A stretch of DNA of 64,000 bases from Ascaphus truei (GCA_036426205.1 CM071569.1:285318418-285382417); one strand, 5' to 3'; shown: positions 19,640 through 30,306, numbered from the stretch's first letter. The notes: generated by a model from the letters alone, not told the origin. A program made the numbers and translations.

Positions 19640-20487
19640 ATATAGTGCAGAATAAATGAGTTCTTCAGTATTACAGTAGGTGATACCTTTTTTATTGGAC
19701 TAACAATTTATGTCATAGGACAAGCTTTCGAGAGTTCTCCTCTCTTCTTCAGGTCAACAATACTGATATACACAGGAATCTGTGGCTAAAACAGTGTAGA
19801 GAGAAAAAAAAAAAACCCAACAGATATGTTCTGTAGATAAGGTAGGTTGTTAAAAGTGTTTGAAGCCAGGGGATGGTGACAAGGAAAGGTGGGGAGGGGA
19901 ATGGATGCTGGGGGGGGGGAGAGAAAGTGTGGATAAGAATAAAGGCAAGCAGGATAATTACAAACAATTTTGATAGGGTATGAGAAAACCCACGTCCACA
20001 TTAAGTCCTTTGGTTTTGGTGTCACCGAGTCTTATCATTCTGAGTTCAAATGTTTTCCGTTCTTGGGTGCTTTTAAACATTCCATTGAGGATTTTGAAAT
20101 TTTAAATCATTTATGGAATGATCTGGCTGTGAGAAATGATGTCCCACAGGTGAGCAGTATCTTCCTTCTTCGTGATGGAGTGTCTATGCATATTCATTCT
20201 GCCTTGTAGTTTTTGGCTGGGTTCTCCAATGTAGCAACCTTGGTCACATTTGTTGCACTGAATCATATACACTATATTCTTGGATGTGCAGCTGTATGAT
20301 TCTTTAACATTGAGTGTTCCATGGTTGTGACTGGCTGTGGGATCTTGGCATATATGTTTGCACAGTTTGCAGTGTTTGTTGTTGAACGGTTTTGTGCCAT
20401 TATCGGTGTCTTTAAGTTCATTGTGAAGTTTTCTGCTTGAGGTTTTGTGGTTGCAACTGGACTAACACGGCTATTTTCTGATATAGA
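19640..20487 (-). mobile_element. Penelope-like element, 5'-truncated
   Basis: The minus strand encodes a GIY-YIG endonuclease, followed by untranslated sequence with GAAGAGAGGAGAACTCTCG, GCTTGTCCTATGACATAAA and TTAGTCCAATAAAAAAGG. I associate these with terminal repeats of Penelope-like elements. At its 5' side a related GCCGTGTTAGTCC block abuts (TATC)n/(TA)n microsatellite, also common at such element ends. The reverse transcriptase domain is absent. Confidence 0.8.
19990..20470 (-). pseudogene. GIY-YIG endonuclease domain of the Penelope-like element
   Basis: The translated minus strand shows a Cys-rich lead-in (KHCKLCKHI), NIVYMIQCNKCDQGCYIGE and KLQGRMNMHRHSI, the GIY-YIG core (YMI...YIG) with its downstream Arg and His. 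The CNKCDQGC spacing (C-x2-C) between the two halves is typical of the Penelope type. The domain would nick target DNA during retrotransposition. Stops after the IIP segment and a frame break make it non-functional. Confidence 0.82.
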
Positions 20488-20562
20488 TATATATATATAG
20501 ATATAGATATATATAGATATATATCTATATCTATCTATATCTATATCTATATATATATATAC
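20485..20562. repeat. (TA/TATC)n microsatellite
   Basis: Mixed ATAT and ATATCT units directly beside the Penelope-like 5' edge. Confidence 0.8.
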
Positions 20563-20700
20563 AGTGTTCGACAATCCTATACATTTACTCGCCCGGGGCG
20601 GGTGGATTTAACCCCCAGGCGAGTAAACATTGGCCCAAGCAGCACACGTGTTTTTTTTTTAAATTTCCCCGTTCGCGCTGAAATTTCCCTGCTCGCGCTT
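20563..20700. other. Fragment starting CAGTGTTCGACA, possible hAT-type end
   Basis: CAGTGTTCGACAA resembles terminal repeats of hAT transposons, and TTTACTCGCCCGGGGCG is followed by its partial inverse CCCCCAGGCGAGTAAA. Tc1 copy 4 begins at 20712 and may cut it off. No partner end is seen. Confidence 0.3.
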
Positions 20701-20711
20701 AAAAAAAATAT

Positions 20712-22325
20712 ACAGTTAGGTCCGGAAATAATTGGACACTGACACAATTTTTATAATTTTGGCTCTGTACGCCACCACAATGGATTTGAAATGAAACAAC
20801 TGAGATGCAATAGAAGTGCAGACTTTCAGCTTTAATTCAAGGGGTTGAACAAAAATATCGTATGAAACATTTAGGAATTGCAACCATTTTCATACACAGT
20901 CCCCTTATTTCAGGGGCTCAAATGTGATTGGACAAATTAACACAATCATAAATAAAATGTTCATTTTTAATACTTTGTCAAGAATCCTTTGAAGAGAATG
21001 ACTGCTTGAAGTCTGGAACGCATGGACATCACCAAACGCTGGGTTTCCCCCTTTGTGATGCTTTGCCAGGCCTTTACTGCAGCTGTCTTCAGTTGTTGTT
21101 TGTTCGTGGGTCTTTCTGCCTTAAGTTTTGTCTTCAGCATGGGAAATGCATGCTCGATCGGGTTGAGATCAGGTGATCGACTCGGCCATTGCAGAATATT
21201 CCACTTTTTTGCCTTAAAAAACTCCTGGGTTTCTTTTGCAGTATGTTTTGGGTCATTGTCCAATCAACTTCGCTGAATTTGGCTGAATCTGAGCAGACAA
21301 TATATCCCTATACACTTCAGAATTCATCTGGCTTCTTCTGTCTTCTCTCACATCATCAATAAACACTAGTGACCTAGTGCCATTGGAAGCCATGCATGCC
21401 CATGCCATCACATTGCCTCCATCGTGTTTTACAGATGATGTGATATGCTTCGGGTCATGAGCCGTTCCAAGCCTTCTCCATACTTTTTCTTCCCATCATT
21501 CTGGTATAGGTTGATCTTAGTTTCATCTGTCCAAAGAATGCTGTTCCAGAACTGGGCTGGCTTTTTTAGATATTGTTTGGCAAAGTCTAATCTGGCCTTT
21601 CTATTCTTGAGGTTTATGAATGGTTTGCACCTTGTGGTGAACCCTCTGTATTTGCTCTCGTGAAGTCTTCTCTTGATGGTCGACTTGGATAATGATATGC
21701 CTACCTCCTGGAGAGTGTTCTTCACTTGGCTGGATGTTGTGAAGGGGTTTTTCTTTACCATGGAAAGGATCCTATGATCATCCACCACTGTTGTCTTCCG
21801 TGGGCGTCCAGGCCTTTTTGTGTTGCAAAGCTCACCTGTGCGTTCTTTTTTTCTCAGAATGTACTAAACTGTTGATTTGGCCACTCCTAATGTTCCTGCT
21901 ATCACTCTGATGGATTTTTTTTTTTTTTGCAGCCTAAGGATGCCCTGTTTCATTTGCATTGAGAGCTCCTTTGACCGCTTGTTGTGGGTTCACAGCAAAA
22001 GCTTCCAAATGTGAATGCCACACCTGGAATCAACTCCAGACCTTTTACCTGCTTAACTGATGATGAAATAACGAAGGAATAGCCCACACCTGTCCATAAA
22101 ACAGCTTTTGAGTCAATTGTCCAATTACTTTTGGTCCCTTGAAAAAGACGGGTCTACATGTTAAAGAGATGTAATTCCTAAACCCTTCCTCCAATTTGGA
22201 TGTGAATACCCTCAAATTAAAGCTGACAGACTGCACTTTAAGCCCATGTTCATTATTTAACTGTATTTATTTTGGTAAACAGTCGAAATAACAAAACTTG
22301 CATCAATTATTTCCGGACATAACTG
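20712..22325 (-). mobile_element. Tc1/mariner transposon copy 4, full length
   Basis: Bounded by TA on both sides (20710-20711, 22326-22327) with terminal repeats CAGTTAGGTCCGG and its inverse CCGGACATAACTG. It is 1614 bp long. Subterminal regions are shared with the other copies. This is the only copy here with both ends and a recognisable end-to-end transposase. Confidence 0.93.
20967..21961 (-). pseudogene. Tc1-type transposase, copy 4
   Basis: The start codon is probably at 21961 (MQMKQGILRLQ). The poly(A) tract near 21917-21929 lies just after it. The helix-turn-helix region (AKSTV, then STIKRRLHESKYRGFTTR), linker, and first catalytic Asp (WTDETKINLYQND) are in the frame 21788-21429. 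A frameshift near 21480 and a gap in the middle precede the second frame 21263-20967. That frame has the second Asp (MDNDPKHTAKETQ) and Glu (SPDLNPIEHAFPML), ending GFLTKY-stop. All three DDE residues survive, but TAG after STV, the frameshift and a small deletion (about 21265) prevent expression. Confidence 0.88.
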
Positions 22326-22971
22326 TAAATATTGACATATATCAAAAGCTGGCAGTCACTCTTATTTTCACCCTCTGTATATTTGCACTTATTGTTTGAT
22401 CACTTTATTAATAGTGACCACTCTGGGGAAGCGCCCAATTAATCACTGCTTCTGTGTGCTTCAACATGGGACCTCATGGTCACCTGCTGGGTCCGACCCT
22501 GCAGCAACCCAATGCTATATATATGAAAGAAATCCAATTAACAGATCGGTTCTGAGGTTTTAAGGCAGAAAGGAAAATGGTCTGACACAGTGGTCAAAGT
22601 GGTTCTTACTGTATCTGCCATCAAATCCATGTCTGTATTTTTCTGAAGTGTATGCCTACTAATCAGAGATATTATATGATGTGTAATGTAACCATAACCT
22701 CACAGTGGTCTGAAGAAGGGCGAAAGGTCAGAAACTTACTATAACGCAGCATCTCCAAATATTATTTCACATTAGAGGAAGAACCATAATGTTCAATTAA
22801 TGTAAGAGAATGCTTTTGTTAAAATATATTATATCTCTAGGTGACTATTTTTTTTACTAAAGTGTACTGAGCATTCAGTACATGTGATGTTCCCGTTTAG
22901 GATTCTCCATGTAAAATTTGTGCAAATGATGTGTCCCAGTGTGGTGTTTCTCTGACAATCCCGTGAATAAC
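22326..22971. other. No gene seen
   Basis: Mostly AT-rich. GTGGTCTGAAGAAGGGCGAA near 22707 resembles short motifs found near the GAAACGCGT repeats elsewhere, but I cannot define an element. Confidence 0.4.
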
Positions 22972-23994
22972 TGTTACGCCGATGCTCGCCACAAACCGGG
23001 ACCGGACCGCGGGGCTGAGGTGGGGTTATATAATCACCGACCTTAGTCCACGCAGACTGATCCGGAGTGCGCAGTTCGTAGTCGTACATCACAGGGTCAG
23101 GATTGGAGAAGGCAGCATCGTCGTTAATGAAGCAGGAGTTCGGCAACAGGAAGTCAGGAGTGCCCCGCTTCAGCTTAGGAGCGTGAGCGCGGGAGTGGCT
23201 TCTGCGCGAGGAGCGGCCTCGGCCCATGACGCCGATCTCAGCAGGAGGAGACAGCAGGCTGGCCGAAGTTCACCGCAGGGCAGCGTCGGGAAGAACCAAC
23301 GCTTCAGCGCAGAAGTCCAAGGCAGGCCACTGCAAGAGGATCGCAGCAGGCCGCAGGACAGGAAGGGTAGCCACTGCTAGGAGGGAATGCAGCAGTTACC
23401 AGTGCTGGCATCAACGCTTCAGCACAGACGTCCAGGGTAGGCCACTGCAAGGAGATAGCAGCAGGCCAGTGCTGGCATCAACGCTTCAGCACAGACGTCC
23501 ATGGCAGGCCCCTGCAAGGAGATAGCAGCAGGCCGCAGGAAAGGAAGGGTAGCAACTGCTAGGAGGGAATGCAGCAGTTACCAGTGCTGGCATCAACGCT
23601 TCAGCACAGACGTCCAGGGTAGGCCACTGCGAGGAGATAGCAGCAGGCCAGTGCTGGCAAAAACGCTTCAGCACAGACGTCCAGGACCAGGCCTCTGGAT
23701 ACTCAGGAACTTGGAAGGTAAGAACGCTAGGAGAGAGGCCTGGGGTGGTTTGTGGCAGAGACAGTAACATGAGGTAGGAATAGTTATGCTCGGCGCTGGT
23801 TCAGAGTCAACGCCTAGAATATAAAGGGCGGAGATCCAATCACAGGAGGAGGGTGTGTGAGAATTCCTCCAATGAAAGAGCACAGGGCAGAAGCTGCAAT
23901 GAGAGGCAGCACCTGTGCCATAGATTGCCAGAGGAAGCTTGCAACTGCACAGGTCTGCAAGGCTGCAGTCAAAACCAGTAGTGGATTCCTTACA
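22972..23994. mobile_element. Solo LTR with internal minisatellite, TSD ATAAC
   Basis: The 1023-bp unit starts TGTTACGCCG, ends GATTCCTTACA and is flanked by ATAAC on both sides (22967-22971 and 23995-23999). TG...CA ends with a perfect 5-bp duplication are the mark of an LTR retroelement. The absence of internal genes suggests recombination between LTRs. The orientation is uncertain. Confidence 0.8.
23290..23690. repeat. Two-level tandem repeat within the solo LTR
   Basis: A block of about 65 bp (CGCTTCAGCACAGACGTCCA, GGCCACTGCAAGGAGATAGC) occurs five times. It alternates with an insert of about 46 bp (AAGGAAGGGTAGC, GGAGGGAATGCAGCAGTTA) so that a larger unit of about 175 bp is also repeated. 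Confidence 0.8.
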
Positions 23995-23999
23995 ATAAC

Positions 24000-24571
24000 A
24001 CAGCCAGCAAGATTATCTTTGTCACCAATATGAAAATCCAAACGAGTGGTGGACAGATGCTGTACAATCTGATTTATCAAAGTAAACAATCCCACTGGAA
24101 ATAATGGAGCACTTTAGTGAATCTGCCCGTGAAGAATATATATCAAGGGGGTCAATGTAATAGCAAATGAAAACAAGGTGACAGTCCAACAGAGAATGTG
24201 ATCCGCCCCATTGCAATAAGGTGAAGTAATGCCTCCCTAACTCCCCTTACTGACACTCTGAAAGTCGCTGGTACATCTGCCATGAAAACCGTCCCACACA
24301 AAATAAGATCACACAGCAACTCATGTCCAAAATACGGGTTTGTTTGGAGGTGGTGCGCTCCTTATTACCAAATTACAAATACATTTTTTAAATATAATTA
24401 GAATAACAAATAATAATAAGAAAAAAAATTATAGAATCGCTCAGACAAAACTCTTGGGGGTGGGTTGGAGGTACCCAGAGTAACCTCTTAGTCTATTAAA
24501 AGTGAGGTTAAGTTGTTAACACACACGTCATAACATAGGCTGGCTTAGCCATAATAACTTTATTTCATATA
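24000..24571. other. No gene seen
   Basis: Unassigned sequence with an A/T-rich run (24370-24435). Nothing recognised. Confidence 0.4.
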
Positions 24572-25000
24572 CAGGCAGTGCTCCTTGTACAACGCTTCGT
24601 TTTACCGCGAATGGCTTATCCAACGCTATGCAATGCATACCTATGTTCATTTTTACAACGCCAAAACGGATTATCCAGCGCTCTTACGACGCTTTGCAAA
24701 GTTGTTTATGTGTATATAATATATATATTATACTATATAATATATTATATTTTTATATTATATATTATGTTATATTATATATATATAATACAGTATATAC
24801 ACTATATAATTTATGTGTGTGCTGCATATCTTATTGTCTGCGTAAAATATTTTGTGTATTTTAGCATTAAAAATGCCTTCAGGAACGGAACCTTTCATTT
24901 AAACAGTGTTCCTATGGGAAAACGTGTTTCGCTTTACAACGTTTCGCTATCCAACGCCATTTTGAGTAACGCATTGTGTCGGATAACCGAGGACTGCCTG
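24572..25000. mobile_element. Tc1/mariner-type MITE (429 bp) with (TA)n core
   Basis: Flanked by TA on both sides with ends CAGGCAGTGCTCC and the inverse of GGACTGCCTG. Further inward, ACAACGCTTCG, AACGCCA and TCCAACGC motifs recur in both arms. A (TA)n tract at 24713-24800 occupies the centre. It is non-coding and needs a transposase from elsewhere. Confidence 0.8.
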
Positions 25001-25084
25001 TAGCGCGTTTTCTCCCAACGGGACTCAGAGCGCGTCACAATGACAGTATAGCGCGCAGTAAACATCACACTGGAATGTTACAGG

Positions 25085-25210
25085 CACAGTCACTGCCCAG
25101 GTGAGCTTACACTCTATGATTTTGGTGCCTGAGGCACAGGGAGATAAAGTGACTTGCCCAAGGTCTCAGGGACTTGACACCAGGGTCCCCTGATTCACAC
25201 TCAGTGTTGT
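25085..25210 (+). mobile_element. SINE fragment, MIR/CORE-like
   Basis: GAGCTTACACTCTATGATTT, GGTGCCTGAGGCACAGGGAG, ATAAAGTGACTTGCCCAAGG and CAGGGTCCCCTGATTCACAC form the order seen in the 3' half of MIR-like SINEs. No pol III promoter boxes are evident, so it is truncated at the 5' side. Confidence 0.55.
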
Positions 25211-25216
25211 TTTTTA

Positions 25217-26179
25217 TGTAGCAAGGTCACCTGTGGCTACTATTCTGCCCTTGTACTGGCAGTAAGCCCTGGCCCAATCAGGCTGCCAGTAGTCAATATG
25301 GGGTTTTCCCCCTCCTAGGAGCTGTACTTGACTGACAGTGGGAGGCGATGACATCAGGCCTGGGCATGACCAATCATGAGACAGACGTGGTGCCCTCCTC
25401 CTGGCTGTACGTAAGGGCAGTCCCGCCCCAAATTCAGTAGTGCCTCTACCCCCTTGGGAGAGGCAGGTCACGCAACCAAGAGCCTGAATATTGGGCCTTC
25501 CCTGGTCCTCTTCCCTCCTGAGGAGAGTGAGTGTGTACCATACCTCTGCCTCTGCTAGATGGGCAGGGAAGAGCTGGGACTGCTGTGGGTGCCCTTGGCC
25601 TGTAGTGAAGGTCCAGGGACCACCCTTCAGTGGGTAGCTAAGAGAGACACTGTTTTGGGCAGGACCTGCTGTGTACTGTGCTGCACAGAGAGAGACAATA
25701 AACCGTTCCTGTTATTATACCTCCGGCCTGGTGTGTGATCTTACTGGGGGGGGAGAGGTAACCAGTTCTACTGCGGGAGATCATCTTCAGTTCCCTGGAG
25801 CCTACAGCAGATGGAGGCGCTGCACTGCTAAAGAATATGTGGGGTATGAACCCCAGAAGCCTGTTCCTGTGTCCCCACTGCCACCGGCGGACGACTCAGC
25901 CCTCCTGTTACCAGCAGGTATCATGCACCACAGACGTAGTAATGGCCACAATCTCCCACCGGGTAGGGTCGCCAGGTGTTCTGTATTGAACTGGACTGTC
26001 CTGTATTTGGATACTCTGTCCAGTACAAAATGAGAGGTACTGTAATACTGGACATGTATGTGTCCAGTATTTTCCTCCCTGGACATAGTGACCTGACGCA
26101 GCTTTCACCATTGAGTCCAGTATTTTTGGAGAAGCCGCCTGGCAAACCCTACCACCGGGTGGGGGGAAACATCGTTACA
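25217..26179 (+). mobile_element. Solo LTR, family B, TSD TTTA
   Basis: Starts TGTAGCAAGG, ends CATCGTTACA and is flanked by TTTA (25213-25216 and 26180-26183). It contains an AATAAA signal (25699), a GGAGGCGCTGCAC motif and CTCCTGTTACCAGCAGGT. A second, minus-strand copy lies at 56750-57480. It is interrupted by a hAT-type MITE at 25964-26151. Confidence 0.82.
25964..26151. mobile_element. hAT-type MITE (188 bp) inside the LTR
   Basis: The ends are TAGGGTCGCCAGGTG and CGCCTGGCAAACCCTA, inverted repeats with a few mismatches. An 8-bp duplication CCACCGGG flanks it (25956-25963 and 26152-26159), as expected for hAT. Removing it restores the LTR end seen in the other copy. Confidence 0.85.
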
Positions 26180-26183
26180 TTTA

Positions 26184-27194
26184 TAGAGTCAGTGTCTTTA
26201 CTCATTGAGCTGCTCCTCCTTCACCCTAACATAGGGAAATATCCGCATGTAAATAAGAGCACAGGGCCTGCAGTGTCCTGTCATCCACACACTGCAGCAC
26301 ACATTACTGTGTGAATAAGCATCTATTGATTTGTGTTTGAGCCAGCATCAAGATTTATTGAACTAAAAGGTAAATATTGACTGAGCTGAGGCGCAGGGAC
26401 AATGAATCTGGATTGTTATTGAAAACTTGTGCCATTAAAGAGTCGCTGTTTTATAGTGACCGTGCAAAGGTTACAGTGAAGGTCACACACAGTATTCTTA
26501 GGTTTAAAGGAGCAGCCCCACTTAGTAACACCCTGAACTAAACGATTGTGTGTCCGTGTGTACGTGTGTACGTGTGTACGTGTGTACGTGTGTACGTACG
26601 TGTGTACGTGTGTACGTGTGTACGTGTGTACGTGTGTACGTACGTGTGTACAAAGGATGCAATGCATTGGTCCCCCTGGCAGGGAAAGTTTGTTTGAATC
26701 ATTAACGATACATTTACAACTGAAGGGATGAAAAGTTCACAGTGAACGCTCTATACAACAAATACCGCCTCATGTCGGGAGCAGCACAGATTGCAAAGCT
26801 GCAGTGATCGGGGATTATTAAGCAGTTTTTTAGAAAAGAGAAAAAGTGCTAGATGATTATAGACGGGGGAGGGGGGGTTGTGGTGAAATTAGGGTCCGGG
26901 TTGTCGCTGGGGCGGCATGAAGTTACAGGTCCCTCTGGCACAGAACGGGTTAACAAATACTCAAAGCCCAGCACTAGTAATGAGAGAGAGATCGTTGGTA
27001 TATCAGACTGCCGGGTTAAAGGCCTCCTCTTGCACGTAATGACCGGTCCTGGAGGTGGGCGTTGGATGCTCTGAGCACTCACAATCACGGAAAGACCGTC
27101 TGGGATTCTTAGAAGCCGAACGCCTCTTCCCCTTGGCCCCTTTTTAATGTGTATCTGGTCACTTTTGCCATTTCCTCATCAGCAATACAAATTG
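26184..27194. other. No gene seen; includes a microsatellite
   Basis: Apart from the (TGTGTACG)n tract I see only unassigned sequence. A short frame at 26853-27074 has no recognisable product. Confidence 0.4.
26548..26652. repeat. (TGTGTACG)n octanucleotide microsatellite
   Basis: About 13 units of TGTGTACG with two places where TACG is doubled. Alternating purine-pyrimidine throughout, so potentially Z-DNA forming. Confidence 0.92.
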
Positions 27195-27443
27195 TCAGCG
27201 TGGCATTAACCCAGGGGTTGGCAACTCCAGTCCCCAAGGGCCACCAGCAGGTCAGGTTTTAAGGCTATCCCTGCTTCAGCACAGGTGGCTCAGTCCCTGC
27301 TTCAGCACAGCTAGCTCAATCAGTCAAAGACCGAGCCTCTGGTTGAGCCACCTGTGCTGAAGCTGGGATATATTGAAAACCTGCCCTGCGTGTGTGGCCC
27401 TTGAGGACGGGAGTTTCCCACCCCTGGGTTAATGCCACGCTGA
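27195..27443. mobile_element. Foldback hAT-like MITE with extended perfect arms
   Basis: Inverted arms contain AGGGGTTGGCAACTCCAGTCC, CAGGTCAGGTTTTAAGG and CTGCTTCAGCACAGGTGGCT. Beyond the usual CAGGGGT ends, the inversion extends another 17 bp (TCAGCGTGGCATTAACC at 27195-27211 and its inverse at 27427-27443). Related copies are at 44690, 45300, 51290, 58790 and 61070. Confidence 0.8.
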
Positions 27444-27839
27444 TAATTTGTGGAAATGGCACCAGGGACCAGATAACATTGACTCACCGCTGTGCTCTGC
27501 TCTCGTGTGTATCCTTATGCTTCATAGAAAGCGGCCACGTGAGCATAACGGTGATGAATTGTGAAGTAACTTCCAGGCTTTTAGTGCCACGCTTATAACC
27601 TGGAGGTTATAACGTCCCTCTCCATATCCACCAACATTAAATGATTGATAACAGCTGATAAGCGGGATTCAGGGCTTGGGACGACAGCTGGTCTCGGGAT
27701 AACGGAGAGGATGTAGACTTCTCAGGTTGTAGCCCTGCAACCATGGACACCCTGATTTAAGAGCCGTGTGTTATCTGGGGAAATAACTCATTTAATCCAG
27801 ACCGCCTCTCACAATTCACCTGCTCAGACTGATAATGGG
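27444..27839. other. No gene seen
   Basis: Unassigned sequence without recognisable repeats or coding motifs. Confidence 0.35.
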
Positions 27840-28590
27840 ACACAGTTTATTTAACCAATGCCACCTGGTCTCCGTTCTCTGCACTGGCTGGCTGTAAAAT
27901 GGTGAATGTATTTCAAGATTGCTCCTGTTGACATTCAAAGCGCTACATGACCAGTGTCCCGGCTATCTGAGAGAGAGTCTAGTTCCCTGCACTCCCCTTC
28001 GCTCTCTTCGATCTGCTGGTAAAGGGCTCCGAACAGTTCTCAGAATCTCGGTGACTTCCCTTGGGGCCCGAGCTTTTAGCCACGCTGCTCCCACTCTCTG
28101 GAAACTTGGAAAAAAGGAACTTTTATAGTGCTTGGACAGTTAATGCATGAAACAAATGGACAATTTAACTGTTTATTTCTATTTTAGTAGTATCGGTCAA
28201 ATATTGCACATATGTGCACACTCCAATCACGGGCACCAAAAATTATCACAAAAGTATAACTTGCGTTTTTACACACATTTTCACGCTCAAACTCTTTGGA
28301 ACAGTACAGTTCCTCGTACAGGTCGGGAGTCCACCTCTCTGGGAATCTATTAAACCAGGCTAAAGGCCTACCTCTTTAGCCAAGCATTTAATCAATGAAC
28401 CCCAACGTGTCCGGCATGTAATAGCTGCAGTGACGTCCCACCCTGTGTGCTATCTTTCCTTGTGTTTCGTCTCTCTTATAACCGTAAATGTTTTCTTCTT
28501 TTTCCCATTATGTAACTGTGAAGTGCTAAATCCCATTGGTAGAAAAGCGCTATATAAAGAAAAGTTATTATTATTATTATTATTATCTCT
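27840..28590 (+). pseudogene. L2-type LINE, 3' end of ORF2 and 3' UTR
   Basis: Translated pieces read LLLLTFKALHDQCPGYL, LVPCTPLRSLRSAGKGLRTV and SLGARAFSHAAPTLWKL. After a 110-150 bp interruption (about 28131-28265) come LWN and TRLKAYLFSQAFNQ. These are the C-terminal motifs of L2/CR1-group ORF2, past the reverse transcriptase. The 3' UTR ends with GAAAAGCGCTATATAAAGAA and (TTA)n, typical of L2. The copy is 5'-truncated, as most L2 copies are. Confidence 0.85.
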
Positions 28591-29148
28591 TACTTGCTCT
28601 TAGAAAAAAGGCGATCTGCCCGGATACTGCAGTCAGATCCGGCAGCACCTGCTGCTCATTAAATCCCAGATCCAGAAAAGGGTGCTATGCTCTAATGAGT
28701 GGGAGAAAAGGTCTGCTTTAGCTTAGCACCGAGTTTGGAGATCTGGACCGAAGAGCCATTTGTTTAAGACGTCTGCTGAGGAAAAATGATGCATCCTTCA
28801 GAAAGGTATGACAGGTACGGGATGGGCCGCTCGTTCGTTTGGAATTTTGAGTCAAAATGTTATAATCCGAACAAACTTTGGGCCTCGTGCAGTAAGTGGC
28901 GAAACTCGCCAGGGTTTTGAACTCGCCATGTTTTTGCCGATTTACTCTCACGGTATGCAGAAAGCCCCGAATACCAGTGAGAGCAACATTTCCAAATATG
29001 GCGAGTTGCCGGCGCCGAGACGACCTGCCCTACGAGAAGGGCTCCCCCCGGCGAGATCTGTCTGCTCCAGAGAGATCCGCCTCTCTCTGCGAAAATCTCG
29101 GCGTAAACAAAAATATTTTAACATTTACATTTTATTCCTAGTGTAGAT

Positions 29149-29384
29149 GTGCAGGGGGTCTCCTGAGCGGAACCGCGTTGGTTTCAGCCTCGTGGACCCC
29201 TTACTTCGTGAGAAACAGGACCTGTTATGGGGTGTCTCCTATGCATTTAAATGTCCCAGTCATGTGATCGGGTGATTTAAATTCTGCAGGGGGATACCGG
29301 CACCCAATAACGGGGCCTGTATCTCATGATGTAGTGGGTCCCCGAGGCTGAAACCAACGCGGTTCAGCTCAGGAAACCCCCTGC
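29149..29384. repeat. Stem-loop module with GCAGGGGGTCTCC arms (1)
   Basis: GCAGGGGGTCTCCTGAGC, CGCGTTGGTTTCAGCC at the left, with the inverse at the right (GGCTGAAACCAACGCGG, TTCAGCTCAGGAAACCCCC). Arms of about 50 bp, loop of about 135 bp. Confidence 0.8.
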
Positions 29385-29499
29385 TCATGTACAGTAGTGT
29401 CAAAACACACATGTCAATAAACACTCATTCATTACAGTAGCGTCTATCCGCTATGGTAATGAAGCTGTATTAATGTCATTTGTAGTAATATTGTGTGGG

Positions 29500-29743
29500 A
29501 GCAGGGGGTCTCCTGAGCTGAACCGCTTTGATTTCAGACTCGGGGACCCCCTGCTTCCAGAGTTACAGTCCCAGATGTGGGGTGTCAGTATCCCATTATT
29601 TACATGTCACAAGTCACGCGGCGTGGACGCTTTAAAAATGGCGGCGACACTGGCATCCGATGCCCTAAACCGAGGCCTGTAACGCGGGAAGCAGGGGGTC
29701 CCTGAGACAGAAATCAAAGCGGTTCAGCTCAGGAGACCCCCTG
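29500..29743. repeat. Stem-loop module with GCAGGGGGTCTCC arms (2)
   Basis: A second module of the same design 350 bp away: GCAGGGGGTCTCCTGAGCTG and GGTTCAGCTCAGGAGACCCC as the outer arms. A third lies at 51551-51840. Confidence 0.8.
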
Positions 29744-30245
29744 ATTCCGCACACTGTTAATAAAATTACATTAAAGAAGCTATATTACCATAGCGGCTAT
29801 CCGCTAAGGCAATGAAGGGGTTAAGGCACAATAGCTTGTTTTTTGGGGACAATTGCCCCCAATAAACATTGCAATATACAATACACTCACCCCCTGTGCC
29901 CCCAACAACCTCTATAAACCCTAACATACATGAAATATCTTAATTTTTTTTTTATGCACAGGATTTTTTTATGCACAGGATTTTTTTTTTATGCACAGGG
30001 TGGACCTCGGGTGGTCCCGCAGGTTTCCGAGGGTCCCCACTTGCCTGCGGTACCAATCCTGTGCCCCCCCCCCAAAAAAGCAAATACATCAATAATTTCA
30101 AATAAAGTTACCCCCTCCCTCCCCTAACACATACAGTACAATAATGGGCAAAATTACTATTATCCACATATGGATAATAATGCATTTGCCCATTTATAAT
30201 ACAACATTAAGCAGCATAAATAAAGTAAATAAATATTGCACTCAC

Positions 30246-30306
30246 CCCTGCCAGGCTGCCACGATGAAGGCCGCCCTCATCCTCACCCCGTCCCTGCCCT
30301 CCGGTG
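30246..30306 (-). other. Exon-like cassette 1 in the composite repeat
   Basis: On the minus strand TTTTTTGCAG precedes a 61-nt segment followed by GTGAGT. It corresponds in position to the cassettes at 31957-31996 and 54533-54581, all flanked downstream by a TTTATTTAC-type AT-rich stretch. Whether it is ever spliced is unknown. Confidence 0.4.
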
